64,000 nucleotides of DNA from Arbacia lixula (GCA_963669155.1 OZ022589.1:20944179-21008178); one strand, 5' to 3'; positions 24,171 through 38,545 are shown, counted from the first letter of the stretch. Notes: a model not told the origin generated them from the letters alone. Numbers and translations are program-made.

Positions 24171-24972
24171 GACCTTTATCACCATTCCCAATGCGATGTG
24201 ATAGTAATGTCGATCCAAATTGCGCGTAATGCATGAGTATTGCTATACTTTAAACATGTTAAAACGGTATCACATTAAACACGAGAAAGGTGTTATTTTT
24301 TGCGGTCAATGTGAAATACGTAAAACAGATATTGGGTTCGGGCATTGTCCACCCCTGCCATTAGTCTTTGGCAAAGATAAACAGATTGAAAGAAAGGTGA
24401 AATTATGAGTGACCCTATACAGGAACTTCTTCAGTGTTTAGTTGACAATCCACGTCCATAAAGCATCAATCCAATACGTATCGCTTCCTTGTTCCGTTGT
24501 ATTTAGCGCTGACGTACATTCTTGACAATGCCTTCCAGATAAATGGGTGTCACTGCAGAGACCTAATTCAATTCTCACTTGGGGCATGTCAGAAAACTCA
24601 ATTACGGGTCCTCTATATTTTATAGTCGTGGTGCGACGCAATGATTGGGAGGTTGATACCCGATACTTCATTTTCTTTTCGCTTCTTTTTGCGTATTTTT
24701 CTTCGATTTTCTTTTTTTTTATGTCTTGCATGCGGCGATGTTGAATAATCAGGCTGGAGGAAGTATGCGACAGACCGGATCCATTTTCTTATGGAACTAG
24801 TAATATAGACTCAAACTTATAATAACTGGTTTGACCGGCGTTTGTGACTATTTGCGGTGATCAGCGAATGTCGAAGCCTTTGCATAGTAATGCTCTAACC
24901 AATTGATTGAGCATAAGGCGCTGAGAGGAACAATATGACCATGATGACTTTGAATGTAGACTAGACTCGTTG
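24170..24972. other. Intergenic, nothing recognised
   Basis: Frames of 60-100 codons on both strands lack domains and splice context. Confidence 0.5.
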
Positions 24973-25130
24973 CGGCTCAAACGTAAACAAAGATAGTTTT
25001 TCACTTTCTTTGAAAATATCTGTGCAGCTATGACTGCATAAATTTCATAAACGTTATTATTAGGGTATATTCCTGATTCCTGCCGAGTTTCATGACTTTT
25101 GCCAATGGGACTTCCTGTCTTTAATGTCGG
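24973..25130 (+). repeat. Interspersed repeat family H, copy 2
   Basis: Fullest copy: AAGATAGTTTTTCACTTTC, GCAGCTATGACTGCATAAAT, TTAGGGTATATTCCTGATTC and GAGTTTCATGACTTTTGCC occur in order. Confidence 0.75.
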
Positions 25131-26897
25131 GAAATTGCATAATCGGTGCTGTTGAATCCTGTGTCAAATTTCAACACAACCTTCTATCTATAAGTGTTTG
25201 ATATTGTGGCACGTATTTGTAAGTTTTGTCTAGATTTGATTGACTGATTGATTCATCAATATTACTAGTTTGGTGCGCCAAGTAAATTTTCGTCCGTAAA
25301 TCATGACGATCCATAACTTGGCATTGTTTAATCAAACGAGGGTGTCGCGTGTTAACACATATAAAACACCAAGGTGACTAAGCGACAAGCCACAGTTGAC
25401 ATTGTTATGAAAGAATGATAAGCCACTCTGCTAATAACCTCGGCGGTATTAATGTAAATAACGCCGACTTGGGCGTAATGAAAGCAGTGTTTTTCAAAAT
25501 CATCACTCAGACGTATGTAAATTAAAGGTTTGCAAATAACGTAATGGAATCGCGTGTGGTCCAGATTAATTTCATTGCGATTACAAATCAAATGGCACGA
25601 ATTCATTGTCTGTGGCTATTGTCGTATAACTAGAAAACCGCAATTTACACGTCACTTTGCACAATTTTCGCTGATTTGATTAGTTTTAAATAAAAAAAAC
25701 CGCTGAGTAATAGGCCCTGAATAAAAATATGATTCGGTTATTCTTTATTGATCTTTATACGTATGCTTAGTTTTAAAAACAGTGGCATGAAAGTGGCAAA
25801 TGGTGAGCTTTGTAGCTTCCAAACTTTCAAAGTGTAAAGAAACTTTCTGCCGTCAATTCGGGTCCGGAGGATTTCTTTTGATTTCAACAAAAACATTTTT
25901 TTTTTGGAGACGATTCCGTAGATTATTATTGCTTTCCAATGAGAATAGTACCCGTTTTCACGGCATATTTCTATTTTTGATTATCGCTGGTCTCGTAATC
26001 TATACCATTACTATGTACTCAATATATTCCGAAGGGTATGACACCCCCCCCCCCCCCCCACCCACCCACTTACCCCACGGACACCGCACATGTCAACCCT
26101 ATATCTACCAGTTCTTTGAGCAAGGTTGCCATGTCCCATAGACTCCGCCGCCCCCATAATTCGATTGACCAGCAGCAGCCCTCTAAGGTGAACTTAATTA
26201 GTTCACCATTTCTACATAAGTGTGCTTCTTATCAAATCACGACGTACCATATACAGCGATAGAGGGGCGGAAATAACAAGCACTCTTATCCCCCATTCGA
26301 ATCCAAGTTCAATATTGAGTGGCCATGTTCCTCCGTTGCCCACCACGTCCGCCCTCATCGATCGTGCTTACCCAGTCTCAATGCAACACTTAGCCAATTA
26401 CTTGACGGGGGCCTCGACGGATTATTTCTTTTCGATTTCTTCCCGAGATTCTGCGAATCCAATCGATACAATATTTGTATAAGAACATTTTTGCTTCTTC
26501 TGACCTATTATTATATTTTACTCTGATGACTACATTTACTTAAGTGGGAGCAAAATTGCATTATAACAATTCTGAGAGGTAAAGGATATTTAAGGGCTAT
26601 TGCTTGGAATTCTTGACCCATATTTTTGGAACCAAAAGAAAGATAATGTATATGGGCTAGGCCTGTGTGGCAATATCGACTATATGTCAGCCCGGTAACA
26701 CTTCTGCCAATGACAATTTATATTCCTAAGAGGTTCTCGAATTCTATTCAAAGTGTCCTGTGACAAAGAATGAATAAATCTCTCAGCCTTATAACAATTA
26801 AAGTTTTAGTTCTTTCTCTGTGTGTGTCTCTTTTTCTCGTTTATGTATTCCCCTCTCTTTATTTTCTTCTTTCTCTTTGTATCTTCCTTCTCCGCGT
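25131..26897. other. Intergenic, with a C-run at about 26043
   Basis: A C-run of about 14 lies near 26043. No exon, RNA gene or tracked repeat family is supported in the rest. Confidence 0.5.
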
Positions 26898-26901
26898 TTT
26901 A

Positions 26902-26933
<32 letters not shown>

Positions 26934-26970
26934 CCTCTCTTTTCATCTATCTATCTATCTATCTATCTAT
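26898..26970 (+). repeat. (CT)n followed by (CTAT)n
   Basis: A CT run, a short linker, then about seven CTAT units. Confidence 0.95.
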
Positions 26971-27709
26971 CGATTTCGTTTCCTTTCACTCTCTCGCTCA
27001 CACACTCTCACTCAATATCGCCCTCTTGTTTGTTCGCTAGCTTTCTTTAACATTGACGCGATTGCCAGCTCTCCTTCACAACGGTGGACATACCGATCTC
27101 CCTTTTGTCGGCAGAATAATAAAGAAAAGAAAGCTATTCCAGAGACTAGGTAAAAGGCGAGCTAAATTTCTAAGCAGGCGCGAGATGAAAAAATATTTCA
27201 AAAAGCAGAAAAATGACAATTCCAGAGCAGAAAGTGAATGCCCCCTGGTCGGTGGGAACCTACCCAGTTGCATATTATTTCACATGAGTGCAACCGCACT
27301 GAACGTATGCTATTTTGTTCTGGGGTGGTAATTTATTGTGGCCATTGAATCCTCCAAGAACGATGAACGAAGAATTGTTCTATATTCCAAGGGAAAATTG
27401 CATGCAGACGAACTGTACTTTCATTATATGAGGCCTGGTTTGGGTCTGGGAAATGTTTCAAAAGGCAGGAAATACGCCTTATCTGGCCAGTAAGTTTTCC
27501 GCCATAAGTTATTCCAGCGGAATGGAATTGTCAGCGAGGTAATGTGGCGTGCAGCATTGAGCGGTGTGGGGCGCTCACTACGACTCCAATTCGCGAGACG
27601 GTGTGGTCCTGGATGACTAGATGATTTGGGGGACTTCACTTTTCTACATCACTTCACGAGCGATATTTGGGAGAAATCTGAAATGTTATCGACATATTGG
27701 CATTTCATG

Positions 27710-27750
<41 letters not shown>

Positions 27751-28451
27751 TCTCCCTTTGTCCTTGTATTTTCTTTTCCTTTCTTAACCCCCCCCCCCAC
27801 ACACACACATACACATAAAAACACACATTGCATTCAAGTCCAAGTCTCGAAAAGCCTTGGAGTCCAATTGTGTACACTCTAACGGTTGTCCGTGTAACGT
27901 CCACCTAAATTCAACATTAAACTGTTTCCGCATTTCATCCGCATGTCATCCGCAAACCGCTCTACGCATTCCTCTTCTGTTTGTTGGAATTAAGCCAATA
28001 AAACAAAACATGTCAGTTGATTAACTGTAGATGTGTCAAGTGATGCGGGAATACACAAAATGGCGATTGATTGATGTTATATATAGATGGGTTATACCGC
28101 ACTGAAAAGAACAAACTTCCATAAAACAAATTATTACAGACAAACGTGACTTTTTTCTGTTATCATGATGTTATTAACACCCGTTCTGTCACGTGTTGTT
28201 CTGTTTGGGTCGAAATAAAATCAAAGCATAACACCTGCGGTGAATCCATGATTTGTTGTTTTCTTCATCTACTTTCCATTTGCAATTTTTGGTTTTTCTT
28301 TTTCTTCTTTTCCATCTCTTCCTCCTTCTTCTACCAATCAGAAATACAGTTTTAGCAAAATCGGACAACATTTTTTATTTCTACCGGTAATCAACTAGAG
28401 GTCTCGCTTCCTCAAATATAATAATATGTGATGGAGAAACTACAATTTCGA
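26971..28451. other. Intergenic, with (CT)n at 27714-27746 and a C-run near 27788
   Basis: The (CT)n and C-run pair recurs here, followed by a short CA repeat. No coding exon supported. Frames such as 27053-27331 have no family resemblance. Confidence 0.5.
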
Positions 28452-28531
28452 GTTAACCCTTATATTACCGGGCATTGAAGACCCTATTGGCTCACGACGA
28501 ACCTTAATGTCAATGGTAAAAGGAGAGTTAA
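28452..28531 (+). mobile_element. Family G element, copy 3
   Basis: Starts GTTAACCCTTATATTACCGG and ends AATGGTAAAAGGAGAGTTAA, the same outer words as the other copies and bounded by TTAA on both sides. An adjacent open frame with a protein-like look on the minus strand (28440-28637) runs through it and is therefore doubted. Confidence 0.6.
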
Positions 28532-30315
28532 GGTGATATAAAACTGGCAAATCCTCTGGGGGCTGCACTCTAGCAACCTGTTCCCTTACCTGGCTCCTCC
28601 CGGAATTCATCAGCAACCACCTTCTCATACTTGTCATGCCAAAAGTGCTTGCATTGTGGTATAGTAGAAGATAAGGTCAAAGTATTGTATCGCATCTGTT
28701 TTACTTCATTGAAAATACCATAATCCTGATAATCAGTCACCCTGCCACTTAAACATTATAAATTTCAAATTAACACTCCATACTCTTCAGAGAGCATAGG
28801 TACTGATTATTGAAATTTACTGCGAATCTAAAAAATGTATCAAATGAGTTGCGTGGGGTATAAGTGAGTTGCCATGGAAATATACGTTACCCTGATTACA
28901 ATTAACAGATTTAAACTTTTTAAGTAGGCTTTAATGTCTCTCTTGAAATCGATGAATAGGGAAAAGCAAGTAAAAACCAGTACAATCCATGATAACGTGT
29001 ACACTGCTTGATTGTTTATATGGTGTGCCTAGGTAAGGTGGATCTACCTCATACAGCATGTATGTTAAGAAAAAACTCCACCCTTTTCATGTTCAAGTTC
29101 AGGTAGTTAAGTTGTTGTAGGACTGTAAAGAAGAATTTTAATTTGGACAAACGTCTTAGGCTTGCTTTCAGTGATTAAAATCTTCACGCTCGATCTTGTA
29201 AAATTCACCTTCTACGATTGCTTTAGTTTCCGGAAGCCTCTACGTGCTATTGAAATATTTTTTTCAGAAGCAATATTAGAAATCCCACAGATTACAAAGG
29301 GTTAATACCCGTTAAATTATAAGTGCCACTGAGGGAATTAACATGATTGAACATAAACATTACATACAGAGCCAATTCACACTCACATTGTCTCGCGCAC
29401 TCCAAGAGTTAACGCCGCCATCTATTTCTGAGCTAAATTAAATGCGAGGAAAATTGAATCAAAGTAAAATAACATTGGCCTTTCAATGGCTCTTACACAA
29501 TACTATAAGGAATACACACTTTCCATTATAAATAAACTGAATGTGAACTTGCGTCATCATGGTCATGCGACCTACGCTGATATTTGCGTTCATTTAAGCA
29601 GAGGAGTATTCCATTTATCCAGCTATTGGCGCCTGCATTAAATGAAAATATCGCGCCAGCTGCGCGCCGTTGATGTCTAAAGCTGACCCAATACAAATAC
29701 GGTTCCCCAGTATTCCCCATGAGAGAGTCGTGCCTTCATTCCAACCTGTGTCACCGATGCCATAAATGCCCTGCTGAATCTTTTCCTGGGTAGGATTTGA
29801 TGCCGCCAAACCCACCATTTATCCGAGGCCGCTTTTTTAAGGCTGTTTACATATACACCGTGTAAGCAGACAACGATTAGTTTTAAGCTGTTTTTTGCAA
29901 ACGTTTGACGGACCAGATGACTGTGGGCGACATTCCACTTGATTTGATTTGATTAAATTTTTTTGTTGTATTTGATTTCGACGCGGTAACCTATTTAATT
30001 CTAAAAGTTGATCTCAAGTGGGTTCGCCAATATATAATGAAAGCATGCAACATTATTGGAGAATCCAATATTTGGCATATGATGTTCGCCCTGCAAAGAA
30101 AGGACATCTGTCGATTTCGGCATGAATCGACCTCTCTCTCTCTCCCTCCCTTGCAATATCTACTGAACTATTCACTTTCATTTATGCCTACTGCAGCTTT
30201 GTATCCCCTTTTTCGTTTATCTCTTTTGATCTGCACCCCCATCCCAACCGACCAAACCACACGCATTATCGTTATGTATCTTACTCGCACATGCGTGCGC
30301 TCTCCTTTTTTTTCT
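28532..30315. other. Intergenic, nothing firm
   Basis: A fragment near 29365-29415 (CACACTCAC...CTCCAAGAGTTAAC) may be a decayed inverted family G copy. Nothing else recognised. Confidence 0.45.
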
Positions 30316-30316
30316 C

Positions 30317-30366
<50 letters not shown>
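30316..30366 (+). repeat. C11 run directly joined to (CT)n
   Basis: Eleven C followed without a gap by about 19 CT units. Confidence 0.96.
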
Positions 30367-30367
<1 letters not shown>

Positions 30368-33230
30368 TCCGTCTTTCTATCTCTATTTCCTTTGCCCCCT
30401 CCCTAGTTTGTCTTATTTCCTGAATCATGTCACTTTCTGACAGCCACAAATTCAATATCTCTGCAACCGAGTCCCCTGTTGATAGTCTGCTTACTTCAAC
30501 TACAGTCTATATGCACACGGGCTCTGCCGGGTTTTTCCCGATCTGCCCAGAGTCAAAATAATAAGATTTCATTGTTACGCCTGTTGTCCCATGGGAGAAA
30601 GTATGTGTTATGCATAATAAATATAACTCCTGTGCGTTGTGTAGTGTCTCTGTTTTGTAAAGTGATTTCAGCCTCATCTTCGTCCTGCGGGAAAATACAA
30701 AATCACAGTCCTGGTCCGTGTTGACATGAAACGAGGACATAAACAATGCCTCGAAACTACTCAACCGACATTACTATTAAGAGAAAAATGAAAGAGACTT
30801 TCAGACAGGGGATACAGATAATAGCAGTAAAATAGGAGAAAATGGATTTGAACTAGATTTGAACACACGGCTTACAGGGACAGTTAATTAGTGTAATTTC
30901 TGGAAATCTCTAAAGCTAGATTCCGAATCGACCCTAGACCTTTATACCGCGATCTTATCGGATTACAACAGGATTTGTACGCTAGTTTGTACGCATTGAT
31001 TTGGTTTCTATCAGGGACCCAATTTGACGGCAGAGGCGGAGTTAAATCGTGACAATTTACTTTAAGCAAGAACTAGTTCTTGTTATCCCCTGTATTATCA
31101 CTTATAAACCGAAAAGGCCGATATCTAAGATGTTATTATACTGGATATCACAAAGTACTTAGAGATGGATTGTTTTTCATTGGTTTTATTATAGGTTAGC
31201 GGGGAGGAGGGGGGTTGCATTGCCTTTTTGGAAATGCTTTTCTTTCTGCTCCTCTTTCTCTTTCTTTTCTCTATTTCTATATTTCTTATCTGATGAGTTA
31301 AGAGGACAGTTGGGCTTTTCCTTCCGAATAGCCCTAAAAAAACGCTGTTTGGAGGGCGAGTGAGAAAACAAAGAAGAAAGAAGAAAGAGTTGAGAAGGTG
31401 AGCGTCGGAGTATTCTTACGTAAATGGTAGCTCTGGAAAGAGCTGTTGGTTTTTATATCCTTTTCAATCCTTTCCATTTTTGCTGGCTGTGGAAGTTCTC
31501 CCCTTTAATTTGAAACACCTCTCAACAAGACCTCATCGCAAGAATTATTCATTGAAAATTCTGGAAAATCCATCAGTTTCGTCATTCTGATCACCTCTCC
31601 TATAGCGCTTGGCTTTTTGCTATCACATTCGTGAGCCGGCCCTATCATTCACGGTCCAAATCGATTGGCTAAAATGAAATATCTTTCCACTCAATATCTT
31701 TCACTATTCAACATGTTCAAATGAAACATAGCAGAAATAAGTATTCAAAGAAAGCATAAAAGACGAGATTCCTTTCTAGTTTACCTCTTATGCTCAGCTT
31801 ACTCATTTAAATGCAAAGTGGGGTTAACGATAAAGCCGTCCTTCTCAATACGTCGCTTAGACTGTCATGTTCAAAATATTTTCCCAGCACAAGGATTTGC
31901 AGGTAGTAGACAACATTTTTAAAAAGACCCAAAAATCGATATCAAATACAATAGCTTCCATCGTCTTCTTCTCCTCGTTCATCTCCTTCTCATTCTTTGT
32001 CGCCTTCATCGTTCTTCTCTCCAATCCACGTGTCTTGTCTTCTCCTTTGCCGCTAATAACGTACCTGACATTTACATTCTAATACTGTTTATCAATTCTA
32101 TGTTTAAAGAATTATTGTCCTATTTGTATATTTACCTTAAATCAGCCAAAGTTTAACACTTCTTTGTGTTGTTCTGTTTAGGGTTGTTTTGGTAACATTG
32201 TGACTTTTGTAACTGATGGCTTAATTTTTTTATCAAATTGATGAGGGGAGATGAAGGGGATGAAGGAGATGAAGGGGGGCTGGAGCCATAGCCACTATGA
32301 GAGAATCAAATTACTTAAAAGCCCCTTCTCAGAAATCGACACAATGAAGAAATGTATTTTTAATTGAGTTTAAAACAACAATTATTTTTCCTTAATGTTT
32401 CCATGGAGAGAATGTATTAATAAACATTATGTACCAAATGAAATGGTAACATTATGGGTAACACCATGTGGTATGAATTTATACAAGAAGTAATGCTAAT
32501 TATGAGTCCAATAATCCTCAATCAGTTTCTATTAAATAGCTTACCATTCTTTTTTATTTTTTGCGGGGGCGGGAAAGGTTGAAACGCCCCTCACTCGTAC
32601 TTCTCTCTCCCAATACAGAAATCCAACCACTCATCCAAGTTATATTTATGTGCGTACCGGTTAGTGATGCAATTTCAGATATATTTGAAGAGCTTGTTTG
32701 CAAAAGGGGTTCAATCCACTTTAGACGATTCTGAGAAAGTCTGTTTTTCTTTATTCTCCCATATTGAAATATCCTCATGCAAAACTAAATTGTCATGATA
32801 TACTACTCTACCATGTGAACATCAAATTGGGTTTAAAAGAAATCTACCTATCTTCATATTTTTAAAACAATTTTTCCAAAAATTACCTTTGTGGATGTAG
32901 CCCCTATTGCAAATAAACTGAAATGAATCTAACCCCTTTTGAAAAAAGTGATTTTTCTGTGCCATTTTGTTCACGTTTTACTGGGAATGTCAACCCTTCT
33001 TTGATATCATCTTATAGAGCTACTTCAAATCTATTCATTGATACAAACAAATCAAATTTTATGGAAAATGGATCTAACCCTTTTTGCAACTAAGCTCTTC
33101 ATTTTCAACTGTGTGAATGTACACTGACATAATGCAAATTCCATAATGATCTGTATTTGTTCCTGAACTGTACAATGTAATTTGCTTGTCCTTATATTAA
33201 AACCATGCTGTGTTAAATGTCAACATATTA
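30367..33230. other. Intergenic, nothing recognised
   Basis: Nearly 3 kb without a supported exon, RNA gene or tracked repeat family. There is a small tandem GATGAAGG-type patch at about 32243-32280. Confidence 0.5.
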
Positions 33231-33312
33231 ACCCTTTATGTGCCAGACAAAAGTTAGGTCTATGGTGTTCACATGTATTGTTTGTGAAAAAAAACATCAA
33301 TGGTGCTTTAAA
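33231..33312 (+). mobile_element. Family G element, copy 4
   Basis: ATTAACCCTTTATGTGCCAG at the start, ATCAATGGTGCTTTAA at the end. It abuts a family C copy on its right, so the two may have moved as neighbours or one inserted beside the other. Confidence 0.65.
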
Positions 33313-33320
33313 AGATGAAG

Positions 33321-33396
33321 CAGCGCCCCTTGGTAGAATAATGTTTAACCACTGAAGGGGATACCCAGGGTAAATAACAATTAAAATAAATAAATC
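33321..33396 (+). repeat. Interspersed repeat family C, copy 2
   Basis: GCGCCCCTTGGTAGAATAAT, TTTAACCACTGAAGGGG and TACCCAGGGTAAATAAC match copies 1 and 3. Confidence 0.65.
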
Positions 33397-35231
33397 TATC
33401 CACTAGACCTTATGTACATCTCTCGCAGACGAATATTGATGGCGTTCCTTTGTTGAATACCGCTGCAAAATCAGGTTTCTAGATATTTTGGTTAGTGCCT
33501 ACAGCTACACCTATTTTCGCGCCCATGAATAGATTGCGAAAATTTATGTTTAATGAGGTTAAATGATTGTGTGATAGTCTATAAACAAAAAAACCTGTAG
33601 TATCCTTGCATCTAGCATTAAATGAGTTTCCATGTTTTATCTGTATTGATTTCACAATGTACGACGCGCGATGTGATGTTTTTATCATTAAAAAATTAAC
33701 AGGTGTTTCTAAAATCTTCCCAGATGGATACAAATAAGTCTTCGGCGCGTTTCCTTCATCTAAGTGCCTGCACACACGTGTTTCCTTATTCTTTATAACT
33801 CAGCAAGCTTTTGTCGAGATCCATTCTGAATATTAATTTCCATTACTCTAAGTGATTCCCTTGACGCCCAAAGCTTCTTCTCGTATTCATCATTCATTTG
33901 AAGAGTCAACTAGAATAGGCTTGCGAATTGTATTTCGAAACATAGCATGATACGATGATCACGGAATAATCTTTCAAATCAGTAACAACAGACAAGGGGA
34001 CGCTCGATTGTATGTTTCTAGGGTACTTTTTTTATATCGTGCTGTCTTTGTATCAATTTTGCACATGGATGTCAACAGGTGACTAATAAATTGATTGTAT
34101 GTTGTTGGTGTTGTTTTCGCTTCTTTGAACACATCAGCACGCCATGCATTTCCGCCCATTGTGCGTAGTTTACTGCATTATTTATGCTCCGTGCTACATA
34201 CGCATAAGGAAAGGTGAAGGCCTCAGGATGAGCAGGCGTGTGCATTTCCAATTTACTTCACCCCTCTCCTTTACCTCGAAGGAGTCAAACACGAAAATGG
34301 GTTTATTGAATTAAAGCATCGAAATAAAAGCAAATCCATCTCGGTAAATGGACGTTAACAAGCGCTATTAACCCCTTTCTGTCCATTATAAAAAGGTGCT
34401 TTTGACATTTGTTTGTTTTCCTTGCGCAAGAATTCAGCACACGGCCCAGCTATCGGTTGCGCATAAGTTGACGCGTGATGCCCATGACAACGCAATAACT
34501 TAAGAGATTTAGGACGATATATCACTACCCGTTATGAAATTACAGCCAAAGCCTGTTTTATGTCTAAAACGCAATATTCATGACATTTTCAAGTAGTCTT
34601 CGACCTTGTGCCTGATGATCCATGTAATATCAGCATTCATATGAGAGACATGAGAGCAGGAAATAAGGAACTTCGATGAAGAGTGGCAAAGCACTTTGTG
34701 TAATCATAGTAATTTATTGTAATAATGTAATGAGAGAAATAGTAAAACACGGACAACACTCTTCGGCCTCAACACGCTACAACCTTACCACCATTTTTCA
34801 TCACTTCGTAATTTTGATAGACGACCTTGCATAATGTGTATACATCTATCATTTATATAGAATTTTGGCTGAAGTATATAATCAAGTAATTGGCTATAAT
34901 GGTAATTATATGAATAATGCAGTGATTCGCTAACGCGTTCAGTAATATAATTGCAATCTCCTGTAACCGCAACAGTTAACATGTCATTACCTTTTGGCTT
35001 CCCTGATAGCGTAACGTCACATTACTGCACTTCTACTCTATGGATTATATACCAGGCCCTTGTGAAAATTATGGAAAATAAGAAATGGAATATGAAAATC
35101 TGCTTGTGTAAACATGATATCATGGAATAAACAGTCTTCATGGATGAACATCCCTCTCAACGTAGGACGTCGGGACTGTCGCGATGCGGCGATTTATATG
35201 ATAATATATATGATAATATGGGCAATACATA
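33397..35231. other. Intergenic, nothing recognised
   Basis: No exon, RNA gene or tracked family supported. A short word TTAACCCCTTTCTGTCC near 34369 may be a family G remnant. Confidence 0.5.
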
Positions 35232-35314
35232 TTAAAGACCATTGGCAATAGGTTGCTCGCGATCACCCTTTTTGACGGCTTGTTGTCTTCACAGTACTGT
35301 ATATTCCCTTTAAA
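35232..35314 (-). mobile_element. Family A MITE, single-end fragment
   Basis: AAAGACCATTGGCAATAGG, GCGATCACCC, CTTGTTGTCTTC and AGTACTGTATATTCCCTTTAA match only the right half of the palindromic element. It is a one-ended remnant. Confidence 0.75.
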
Positions 35315-35793
35315 ATGATGCAGTGTCATCTCTAAGCGCTTTACAGTATCATTACCCCCGATCGTTGGCTACTTGGAATTCCTTGTGACACCTGAACAAT
35401 CACCAGGGATCATTCAGAATCACGGCAGCCAACCATCCACTAAGGCGCACTAATTTTATTAATACAAGGTGCCAAGTCATACACCTGGGTGGGGTGCAGT
35501 AATGTGGATTAAGTGTCATGGATGGGCTAGAACGTGGGACCTAGAGATCTTGAGTCACAGTTCGGAACAACATCACCTAACACCTCCACATATAACAACC
35601 ATTCCTTGTGATATTTTCATCCTTAAGCCTCGTCTCTCCTCCGTTTTCATTTCGATTTATAAGAAATCGTATGGGCTTTGCGGCAGATGGCTTCTGGAGC
35701 TGAAATATACTGGCCAGACCTTCGGGGGCTCCAAACACTTCAGACGGAGGGAGGAGGGAGTGGGGGTCTTTGTTCCACAAGGAGCAATGACGA
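35315..35793. other. Intergenic, nothing recognised
   Basis: A 115-codon frame at 35469-35816 is open but has no domain and runs into the family G copy at its end. Confidence 0.5.
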
Positions 35794-35880
35794 TTAACCA
35801 TTTATGTGCCAGTTAAACTGCTGCTATATGTGATTTGTGGACATACATTTGGCCAAATTGAACCAATGATGGCACCTGAA
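35794..35880 (+). mobile_element. Family G element, copy 5
   Basis: GATTAACCATTTATGTGCCAG at the start, then a diverged body ending near AATGATGGCACCTGAA; the second TTAA is lost. Confidence 0.5.
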
Positions 35881-36451
35881 GATTCAAATACGCTTACGTC
35901 GAGACATCTGAATTACAAAGCAACAGTCAAAATAAGTTTTACATGACGTCATGAAGTGTCAATGCACTATGACATTTTCTTCTCATCTTTTTCTAATCCT
36001 GCTTCTTCCTGATCCTCTTCTGATTCTGTGTCATCTTTATTTTGTCCTGTCTCTCACTCCTTCCCTTTTTCCCATCTACATAAAAGACACCCCACCACTT
36101 TCATTACAAATTCAGCCTCGTAACAACTACTCATGATCTACCACTTTGCTATCACATAGCTATAGTTATTTGACCACGGCCCCCTTCCACGCTTTCATGT
36201 AACGTCAACACCTACAATCCGCCATGGAATACCAACGATGGCCATTATCTCATACCGGGCTCTTGCCGGGGGGAAGCACCACTGTAATGCATGTATTAGG
36301 GGCATTCGGTATTAAGTTGCTATTTACCAATTTCCCGCGCGTCAAATCGAGTTAGCTGGCAGATGTAGAAGCAACAAACGGCATTATCGGATAAATGGGC
36401 CCATCAAAATCTCGTCCGTTCCACGCGCGCGAAACCCACGAGTGTGCGTTT

Positions 36452-36543
36452 TAACCCTTGGTGGGGCAGACGCACTGCATATCTGTGAGATTGACGTGCA
36501 TTGCCCTGCACAAAATGTCATCAATGGCGCATTAAGGGTTAAG
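36452..36543 (+). mobile_element. Family G element, copy 6, with both ends intact
   Basis: Starts TTAACCCTTGGTGGGGCAGA and ends GCGCATTAAGGGTTAA. The outer TTAACCCTT and AAGGGTTAA are perfect inverted repeats, which defines the element boundaries best among the copies. Confidence 0.7.
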
Positions 36544-37796
36544 CCGTTAGCGTGGGAATGGAGACGAAATAGGCACATATACAATTCCGTTACCGTACAC
36601 CTATATCACTGATGCGCAACAGGTGGCGCCATGAGATGAGTAGGATGTGCGTTGTCTGCTCCTTGTCTTGAACCATTAAGACTGGAGAAATGCTGGTCAT
36701 CTTCAGAAGGGCTTATCCGAAGGGTTTTAATATCCATATGGTGCATGTCACGTTCATCGTGAATTCATTGACGGAGAATAATTATCGCTCAGAAAAAAAA
36801 TTTATCTACAGTAATGATCCAATTTCGATTTTCCGAATCTATCTATTGTATGTCAAAATAGCTTGGACATCGTTTACAGAATTTGTTTATAAAATTGTCT
36901 GTTCCTTGTACCCTTGGAAATCAACTTTCTAAAGCATTTGCGACATCTATGGGTTAAGACCAAATAACATATTACATTTAGGTCACATTTTAGTTGAAAA
37001 TGTAATTATTAAACCTAAAAATAAGATACTAGATCGCATTCCATTCGCATTCCAATTTACCCTACTTCGTTATAAAAGTATGTTATTTGTAATATTGTGT
37101 AATTACTTATTTAGAGTAAGCCCTTGAAATAAGCCATATCGCACGCATTGTGAAAATGAATAATTTGGTTGAATTCGTCGTCAATATCTAATCATGCATA
37201 GCTGCTTATACGTACAGGTAATTCATAGATTGGAAACTACGCCAAGGTTGAGACTGGAGATTTTGTTGATACGCTGTTAATTAGGTCAATGAGATTGATG
37301 TGACTCAGTTTCGAAGCACTTTTACTACTGATTATAAGCTAAGCCGTAATTTTTCAGACATATGATCTTAAATGTGGTGTACCACTCTTGCAATCCTGAT
37401 ATCTTTATACACATATATATATATATTGAATTGTTCCATCAATAAGGGATAACGTGATCGAGAACTGCTCTCGACATCATAAGAACTTTTAACGACTTTT
37501 AAAGGCTGTGTATGGACAAATTCTAATCTAGTACCCGCACTGACAAAATGATCGTTAAGCACCACACAACCTAAGCATCTCAATAAGGTCAATACAGTTA
37601 TCTTGGGTATTTAGTGTGAGTAAGGATGAGTTCAACTGCACCATATGCTGGGTAGATGTATTACAGGGATACTTGATCCTGTGTTCTAGGATATACAGGC
37701 GCCTTCGGCAAGTTAAACTCCCAATGCGTAACAACCCCCGTTCATGATTCTCAAAGTTCGATCCACAGTATGCGTCACAGTTGAACTAAACGTTTA
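36544..37796. other. Intergenic, nothing recognised
   Basis: No exon, RNA gene or tracked family supported; a TATATATA run near 37414. Confidence 0.5.
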
Positions 37797-37874
37797 ATCA
37801 TTTCACTGCCAGACTAAATGCCACTCGATGCCATTTGATTGTATTACTTGTGAATAAATCCATTGGGTTAAGGG
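37797..37874 (+). mobile_element. Family G element, copy 7, diverged
   Basis: TTAATCATTTCACTGCCAGA at the start and AATCCATTGGGTTAAG at the end; the spacing fits the family. Confidence 0.5.
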
Positions 37875-38545
37875 AGCACCAAAACCTGAACACATAATGT
37901 GTTGAATTAAAATACCCAAATTAGAAAAACAGGTTGTCACGTTTTTTTTTACAAAAAATAGGGGATATCATATCAAAGTTACTTGCACTGAATTCCGGTA
38001 ATTTGTGTTCACATTTGGCAACTCTATTGCTCCTTAGTGATGTACAGTGAAAAATTGATATTAGTTCTTGCGTGCGGGGCGGAAACATAACAATACCCAT
38101 GGCATCACTTATGTCTATCCTGGATGTGCAAAGCAAGGTTATATGTAAGTAATTACAGGTTTGAAACACGAATAACTACTTTACAATATATTCTGCTTGC
38201 ATTCAAATCAAATTATGATCACAGTTGTATTACTCTTTAGGGTCATATTTCTGTCTTTAAGGAAAAAATTGAAGATGACATATTTGTGTTTGGAAATTAA
38301 TGTTTTTGAAGTGATCATGGTGGTATCGTCTCTTATCAAAGCACACATTTTTTATTTGTTATAATCCGTTAATGGTCATGAATTATTCATATTCCAAAAT
38401 ATTACTGATCATCATATATAATGTATATAATATATAAATGTTGCATAAAACTCTACAGTAATTGCAAGTTATCATAGCAGCAGATATGATACTGAGACAT
38501 GTATCTATTTTAACATGGTATTCGATATTGATTGTGACATTATTC
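37875..38545. other. Intergenic, nothing recognised
   Basis: A+T-rich unique sequence, no feature supported. Confidence 0.5.

Noticed and set aside
28440..28637. Protein-like minus-strand frame with a possible internal donor GGTAAGG
   Set aside because: Its end runs through a family G element, the acceptor is weak, and I find no family resemblance; too uncertain to list as an exon.
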